Below, piece after piece: positions 7,096 through 10,796 of a DNA stretch of 10,796 nucleotides. Below the pieces are notes generated by a model. It saw only the letters and a list, made by a program, of their open reading frames with translations. It was not told the DNA's origin and made no database searches. The stretch covers positions 5,185-15,980 of the forward strand of contig DCBC01000079.1 of NCBI GenBank assembly GCA_002313335.1. Reading direction: 5' to 3'. Every line of letters starts with the position of its first letter. Position 1 is the first letter of the stretch. The position numbers and the translations under genes were made by a program. This DNA comes from Porticoccaceae bacterium UBA1117. GTDB taxonomy: Bacteria > Pseudomonadota > Gammaproteobacteria > Pseudomonadales > Porticoccaceae.

Positions 7096-7133
7096 GCACT
7101 TCGGGAGTGCATTCTAATATACTAACTCAGTAT
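7096..7133. promoter_or_regulatory. Two tandem inverted repeats in the thioesterase/OYE divergent region
   Basis: GCACT-TCGGG-AGTGC occupies 7096-7110 and ATACT-AACTC-AGTAT occupies 7119-7133. Each is a perfect 5-bp inverted repeat with a 5-bp spacer, and their centres are 23 bp apart, about two helical turns. They sit in the 172-bp space between the divergent starts at 6983 and 7156, where a shared repressor or activator would bind. The second ends 22 bases before the OYE start and could overlap its core promoter. No regulator gene is adjacent. The sites differ in sequence, so they may not bind the same protein. Confidence 0.35.
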
Positions 7134-7155
7134 TTATAACTGTTTAGGACTTTGT

Positions 7156-8436
7156 ATGACAATGTTATTTACCCAAACTGTGAAGCTACCCTGTGGCGTA
7201 TCGCTGCACAACCGCCTTTCAAAAGCGGCAATGACCGAGGGTTTAGCTACGGCTGAAGGAATACCAACTGCTGAACTTACGCGACTCTATGGTTTATGGA
7301 GTGACGGTGGTGCCGGTATGTTGTTGTCAGGAAATATTATGATCGACAAGCATCACCTTGAACGTCCAGGTAACGTTATCATTGATAGGCCGCCGAGCCC
7401 AAAAATGCATGATGCGTTGGTACGGTGGGCAACCGCCGCAACGCGTAATGGCAATCAATTTTGGGCACAAATAAGTCATGCTGGTCGACAGACTCAAAAA
7501 ATGGTGAATAAGAACCCAAAAGCACCATCTGCGATTAAACTGGGATTGCCAGGAGGTCAGTTTGGTGAGCCAGTGGCACTAACGACAGATGAAATCCAAG
7601 ACATTGTGCAGCGCTTTGGTATTTGTGCAGCGGCAGTAAAAGAGGCCGGTTTTACGGGGGTACAAATTCATGCAGCCCATGGTTATTTATTGTCTCAGTT
7701 TTTAAGTCCCCGAAGTAATCAGCGTATTGATGCGTATGGTGGTGATCTGGCGAATCGCGCACGCGCATTATTAGAAGTGGTTGCGGCGGTAAGAGCGGCG
7801 GTAGGTGCTGATTTTCCGGTGGCGGTAAAGCTTAACAGTGCAGATTTCCAGAAAGGAGGTTTTGCCTTTGAAGAGAGCCTGCAAGTTGCTCAGTGGCTTG
7901 AAGAGGCAAGTATTGATTTAATCGAAATTTCTGGCGGCACCTATGAGCAACCCAAATTGTTAGGCATTGCTGGTATGGAAGAAGAAGAGCAACAGAACGT
8001 AGCGCAATCGACCTTGATGCGTGAGGCCTATTTTGTTGATTTTGCAGTCGCGATGCGTGAAAAGGTGACTGTACCATTGATGGTCACCGGTGGCTTTAGG
8101 CATCGGCTGGCAATGGAGCAGGCGATCGAAAGCGGCAGTGCTGATGTAATTGGTTTAGGCCGTCCAATGTGTGTCATGACTGATGCACCTAATCAGCTGA
8201 TTAATGGCCTCGATGAATTGCCTCGTTATGAGAACTCGCTATCCCTATTTCCAGCATGGTTGGGATGGTTAGGTAATATTAAGTTATTTAGAACGCTTGG
8301 CAGTTTTGCAGTGCAATACTGGTATTATGGGCAGATAGATTCACTGGGACGCATCGGTAAAGCAGACCCCAGTCTCAGTGTATTCGAGGCGACCAAGCAA
8401 ACCATGATGCTACAAAAAAAGCTTACCAAGTACTAG
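7156..8436 (+). CDS. NADH:flavin oxidoreductase of the Old Yellow Enzyme family
   Basis: Cytosolic 426-aa FMN-dependent TIM-barrel oxidoreductase predicted to reduce activated C=C bonds (enones or enoates) with NAD(P)H. The first barrel strand is LHNRLSKAAMTEG (17-29). QISHAGRQT (105-113) contacts flavin. IHAAHGYLLSQFLSP (171-185) holds the substrate-anchoring pair His172/His175 and the proton-donor Tyr177, followed by AYGGDLANRARALLEVV. TGGFR (311-315) and GLGRPM (333-338) bind the FMN phosphate. There is no C-terminal FeS/NAD domain of the dienoyl-CoA reductase type; instead about 85 residues after GLGRPM contain a Trp/Tyr-rich stretch (366-391). The ATG at 7156 has AGGA six bases upstream; a second ATG two codons later is possible. 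It is divergent from the thioesterase/CoA-transferase group, suggesting linked function. The substrate is unknown. Confidence 0.9.
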   Translation: MTMLFTQTVKLPCGVSLHNRLSKAAMTEGLATAEGIPTAELTRLYGLWSDGGAGMLLSGNIMIDKHHLERPGNVIIDRPPSPKMHDALVRWATAATRNGNQFWAQISHAGRQTQKMVNKNPKAPSAIKLGLPGGQFGEPVALTTDEIQDIVQRFGICAAAVKEAGFTGVQIHAAHGYLLSQFLSPRSNQRIDAYGGDLANRARALLEVVAAVRAAVGADFPVAVKLNSADFQKGGFAFEESLQVAQWLEEASIDLIEISGGTYEQPKLLGIAGMEEEEQQNVAQSTLMREAYFVDFAVAMREKVTVPLMVTGGFRHRLAMEQAIESGSADVIGLGRPMCVMTDAPNQLINGLDELPRYENSLSLFPAWLGWLGNIKLFRTLGSFAVQYWYYGQIDSLGRIGKADPSLSVFEATKQTMMLQKKLTKY

Positions 8437-8616
8437 TGATTACCCAGACATAAATAGTCTTAGGTGATTAGCGTTAGATCATTATTTTGCTGGTTAGATG
8501 AAACCCTCCGTCGTGATTGAAAAGCTGGATAGGTATCGAGCTGTTCAGCTTGGATTCATATCACTTGAGTTATCGTTTAGCGTGTTATTAGTTTTGTTAT
8601 CTCGCATAGACCTCAA

Positions 8617-8631
8617 TTAACCATCGTTAAC
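8617..8631. promoter_or_regulatory. TTAAC direct/inverted repeat upstream of the PepSY-phoPQ-like operon
   Basis: TTAAC (8617-8621) is repeated at 8627-8631 with a 10-bp period (TTAAC-N5-TTAAC). The same bases also form the inverted repeat TTAAC-CATC-GTTAA. Tandem half-sites about one helical turn apart are the usual target of OmpR/PhoP-class regulators, and the operon encodes one, so autoregulation is a reasonable guess. The known PhoP box uses GTTTA half-sites with an 11-bp period, so this is not a match to it. The rest of 8437-8672 holds no gene; no confident -10/-35 pair was found. Confidence 0.3.
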
Positions 8632-8637
8632 TACGAC

Positions 8638-8653
8638 AAAGTTGACCAACTTT
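8638..8653. promoter_or_regulatory. Perfect palindrome (7-bp arms) just upstream of the PepSY gene SD
   Basis: AAAGTTG-AC-CAACTTT is a perfect inverted repeat with a 2-bp spacer. It ends seven bases before the AAAGGAG ribosome site (8661-8667) of the gene starting at 8673. It could be an operator for a dimeric regulator. A two-base loop is too tight for a full RNA stem, so a DNA site is the likelier reading. Confidence 0.35.
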
Positions 8654-8672
8654 TAGATCAAAAGGAGTACTC

Positions 8673-9017
8673 ATGAAATGGTTGTGCAGTTTAATTTTAG
8701 GGATCACCTTAGGTTTGGTTTCAATGGCCGGAACACCTTCTTTTGCCTCTGGGGTTGCAGAGATAGATCGTCGCGACGCTGGCCGTGTCTTGGCGCCGCC
8801 GAGAAAAATCACTAAACCGCAGGCGAGTAATTCTGTTAGTCGGAAACAGGCTATTAAGCAAGTTAAACGTCGTTACGATGGTAAGGTACTAAAGGCTCGG
8901 CCTACTCTATTCCAAGGGGATTTAGTCTACAAAGTTAAAATGCTTTCGACTAAAGGAGTGATCTTTTATGTTTATGTCGATGCTAACACTGGTTCAATGC
9001 GCAAACACTCACGCTAA
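8673..9017 (+). CDS. Exported PepSY-domain protein
   Basis: Small periplasmic protein of 114 aa. The signal peptide spans about 1-25: MKWLCSL n-region, hydrophobic 5-19, likely cleavage in SFA-SG. A basic Pro-containing linker follows (about 30-53). A single C-terminal PepSY domain (about 55-110) reads VSRKQAIKQVKRRYDGKV, a strand QGDLVYKVKML, then IFYVYVDANTGSM, the last being the domain's hallmark VDA.TG ending. PepSY domains are thought to inhibit peptidases or act as accessory sensors; proteins of this size are common as the first gene of response regulator/kinase operons in gammaproteobacteria. SD AAAGGAG is five bases upstream, and the response regulator starts 11 bp downstream. A role in modulating the neighbouring kinase is inferred from position. 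Confidence 0.85.
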   Translation: MKWLCSLILGITLGLVSMAGTPSFASGVAEIDRRDAGRVLAPPRKITKPQASNSVSRKQAIKQVKRRYDGKVLKARPTLFQGDLVYKVKMLSTKGVIFYVYVDANTGSMRKHSR

Positions 9018-9028
9018 AGGATTAAGTC

Positions 9029-9724
9029 ATGAGAGTTCTTTTGGTAGAAGATGATCTTGAGCTTCAAAGTAATATCAAACAACATTTAATCGACGCTCAT
9101 TATGTTATCGACGTTGCTAGTGATGGCCAGCAAGGTTTATTTCAAGGGTCTGAGTATGATTATGACGCAGCCATTATTGATGTAGGATTACCCAAGTTAG
9201 ATGGTATTGCTCTAATTTCAGCTTTAAGAGAAAAACAAAGAAACTTTCCAATTTTAGTTCTAACTGCAAGGGATAGTTGGCAAGATAAGGTAAGAGGACT
9301 TGATGCCGGTGCTGATGATTATCTCACTAAACCTTTTCACCCCAAGGAATTAGTTGCCAGACTGAAGGCGCTGATTCGACGCTCTGCGGGCAAAGCCAGC
9401 GCTCTAATTCGTAATGGTCCTTTTAGTATTGACACTCTTACTTTCGAGGTAAAAAAGCACCAGCAAGTGATTAGTTTGAGTGGCTCTGAGTATAAGTTAC
9501 TCGAATATCTCATGTTGCACCTTGGTGAGGTCAAATCAAAGTCTGTATTAACAGAACATATTTATAATCAAGATTTTGATCTTGATTCAAATGTCATTGA
9601 GGTTTTTATTCGGCGTCTGCGTGTGAAATTAGACCCTGATAATCATTTTGGAATTATTGAAACGTTGCGTGGCCAGGGTTATCGGTTGATCCCTTTGATT
9701 GAAGATAATCATTATGAGCATTGA
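9029..9724 (+). CDS. PhoP-like OmpR-family response regulator
   Basis: DNA-binding response regulator of 231 aa. The receiver domain (1-115) has the acidic pair Asp8/Asp9, phospho-acceptor Asp51 in IIDVGLP, Thr79 and Lys101 in LTKPF. The stretch LTARDSWQDKV followed by AGADDYLTKPFH closely resembles PhoP rather than the average OmpR-family protein. The C-terminal winged helix (about 130-226) contains SGSEYKLLEYL, the recognition-helix segment SNVIEVFIRRLRVKLD and the wing ETLRGQGYRL. The SD AAAGGA overlaps the PepSY stop codon (9015-9017), so translation is probably coupled to that gene. Its 3' end overlaps the kinase start by 11 bp. It is expected to activate or repress promoters after phosphorylation by the neighbour. 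PhoP versus QseB/PmrA subfamily is judged by eye. Confidence 0.93.
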   Translation: MRVLLVEDDLELQSNIKQHLIDAHYVIDVASDGQQGLFQGSEYDYDAAIIDVGLPKLDGIALISALREKQRNFPILVLTARDSWQDKVRGLDAGADDYLTKPFHPKELVARLKALIRRSAGKASALIRNGPFSIDTLTFEVKKHQQVISLSGSEYKLLEYLMLHLGEVKSKSVLTEHIYNQDFDLDSNVIEVFIRRLRVKLDPDNHFGIIETLRGQGYRLIPLIEDNHYEH

Positions 9725-10796
9725 GCGATTTAATTCGCTTAAAGTGCGGCTTGTTGTCAGTGTCTTGTTATTGAATCTGGTGCTTCTCCCGCTTATTGGC
9801 GTGACTTTAAATGATGCCTTTCAACAGCAGGCTAAAATCTCTGCTAATGACGAATTAAGTGCTTATGTTTACTCCGTACTGGCCGTTGCAGAAGTTGAGA
9901 ATAATCAACTATTAATGCCTGATGCTCTTTTAGATAACCAATTTAATATTATTGGATCAGGTCTTTATGCCTTGATTACAACATCGGAAAAACAAGACCG
10001 TCAATCATTAAACAGCAACCGCCCAACTAGCAATATTGCCTGGCAGTCTGATTCTTTTTCAGAGTTTGATGCCCCGACAAATTTGCCTCGACCTGCACTT
10101 GGCAGCCAAACTTTTCAGTCTATATCTATCGAGGGCCAGTCTCATCTTGTTTACAGCTATAGCGTTAGCTTTGAACAGGTCGGTAAAGACTTCGGTCTGA
10201 CTTTGCATGTCGTTAAAGATCAGGCGAACCTACAGCAACAAATCGACCAGTTTAGTCAAAAATTGTGGCGTTGGCTGTTGTTACTCATGTTTCTTCTCGG
10301 GTCCGTGCAACTTTTGTGGCTCAACTGGACATTGAGGCCGTTAGCCAAATTTAAGCACGAACTTCAAAGCGTGGAAAATGGTGAGTGCACTGATTTAAGT
10401 ACTGACTACCCCGGTGAGTTACAGGCCGTTGCCAAGCAACTTAATAGGTTATTGGCCACTGAGAAGAATCAACGCGCAAGGTATAAAAATGCTTTGTCTG
10501 ATCTAGCTCACAGTTTAAAAACCCCATTGGCAGTCATTTTGAGTCAGAAAGGGCTAGACAAGGCATCCTTAGATCAGGCGGCGACAATTGACAATATTAT
10601 TAGTCGGCAACTAAAACGAGCACAGTCAGCGGCCGAATCATCTTGGCATCTAAGTACAAAGGTGCAGCCAATCGCCGAGTCACTAATTCGCGCATTGGGA
10701 AAAATTTATGCTCAGCTAGAAGTAAGTATTACAGCGCATATCGATGATACGGCAACTTTTAGAGGCGATTCCGCTGATTTGACTGAAATTTTAGGT
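9714..10796 (+). CDS. PhoQ-like sensor histidine kinase, 3' end beyond the window
   Basis: The first 361 residues of an inner-membrane sensor kinase; the frame is open to the last base. TM1 is about 11-31, a periplasmic sensor domain spans about 32-184, and TM2 is about 186-205. A short HAMP-like segment has LRPLAKFKHELQSVENGE (207-224). The dimerisation/phosphotransfer helix has SDLAHSLKTPLAV (262-274) with His266; the HSLKTPLAV wording and the preceding RYKNAL strongly recall PhoQ. The window ends at DLTEILG, just before the expected N-box of the ATPase domain. The ATG overlaps the regulator's end (stop 9722-9724), fitting a co-translated cognate pair. The ligand is unknown: I see no long acidic run like the divalent-cation patch of enteric PhoQ, only scattered acids near 112-120. 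Confidence 0.9.
   Translation, partial: MSIERFNSLKVRLVVSVLLLNLVLLPLIGVTLNDAFQQQAKISANDELSAYVYSVLAVAEVENNQLLMPDALLDNQFNIIGSGLYALITTSEKQDRQSLNSNRPTSNIAWQSDSFSEFDAPTNLPRPALGSQTFQSISIEGQSHLVYSYSVSFEQVGKDFGLTLHVVKDQANLQQQIDQFSQKLWRWLLLLMFLLGSVQLLWLNWTLRPLAKFKHELQSVENGECTDLSTDYPGELQAVAKQLNRLLATEKNQRARYKNALSDLAHSLKTPLAVILSQKGLDKASLDQAATIDNIISRQLKRAQSAAESSWHLSTKVQPIAESLIRALGKIYAQLEVSITAHIDDTATFRGDSADLTEILG

Noticed and set aside
6984..7112. 43-codon N-terminal extension of the thioesterase
   Set aside because: The hotdog domain begins at the ATG at 6983, and the extension occupies the regulatory region with inverted repeats.

Overview
The window looks like chromosome of a Gram-negative, probably marine gammaproteobacterium. 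Pointers are moderate-to-low GC, a PhoP/PhoQ-like two-component pair headed by a PepSY gene, periplasmic c-type cytochromes, and a mix of CoA-transferase, TesB-like thioesterase and OYE genes. That placement is an inference from gene content and protein flavour, since there is no rRNA marker. I saw no tRNA or rRNA gene, IS element, CRISPR array or phage gene, and base composition looks even throughout.

Layout. (1) 33-1061 (+) is a GST-fold protein. (2) 3771-1062 (-) is a two-gene periplasmic haem operon: a di-haem MauG/CcpA-type peroxidase overlaps by 14 bp the start of a parallel beta-helix protein that carries its own C-terminal mono-haem cytochrome c domain. The stop codons of the beta-helix gene and the GST gene abut with no intergenic base. 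(3) 4037-4639 (+) is a flavin-reductase-like FMN split-barrel protein, divergent from the haem operon. (4) 6983-4664 (-) runs TesB-like thioesterase, CaiB/BaiF family III CoA-transferase, then a short two-helix membrane protein that lacks an ATG. (5) 7156-8436 (+) is an OYE-family NADH:flavin oxidoreductase, divergent from group 4 across a 172-bp region with two tandem inverted repeats. (6) 8673-10796 (+) is a PepSY protein, a PhoP-like response regulator and a PhoQ-like sensor kinase, the last cut by the window end.

How the genes may work together. Groups 4 and 5 look like an acyl-CoA/enoate-processing divergon: a thioesterase, a CoA-transferase and an ene-reductase-type flavoenzyme that could share regulation. 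The substrate cannot be read from sequence. Group 2 looks like a periplasmic electron-transfer or protein-modification pair. The beta-helix protein matches the family I know as TIGR03805, usually described as paired with another exported family, but here its partner is a MauG-like di-haem enzyme and it has its own haem. Group 6 is an envelope-stress or cation-sensing type signalling operon.

The most unusual items are the MauG-like/beta-helix-cytochrome pair, the ATG-less small membrane gene, and the repeat-rich regions upstream of the OYE and PepSY genes. All family assignments come from recognising motifs by eye; no database search was run.
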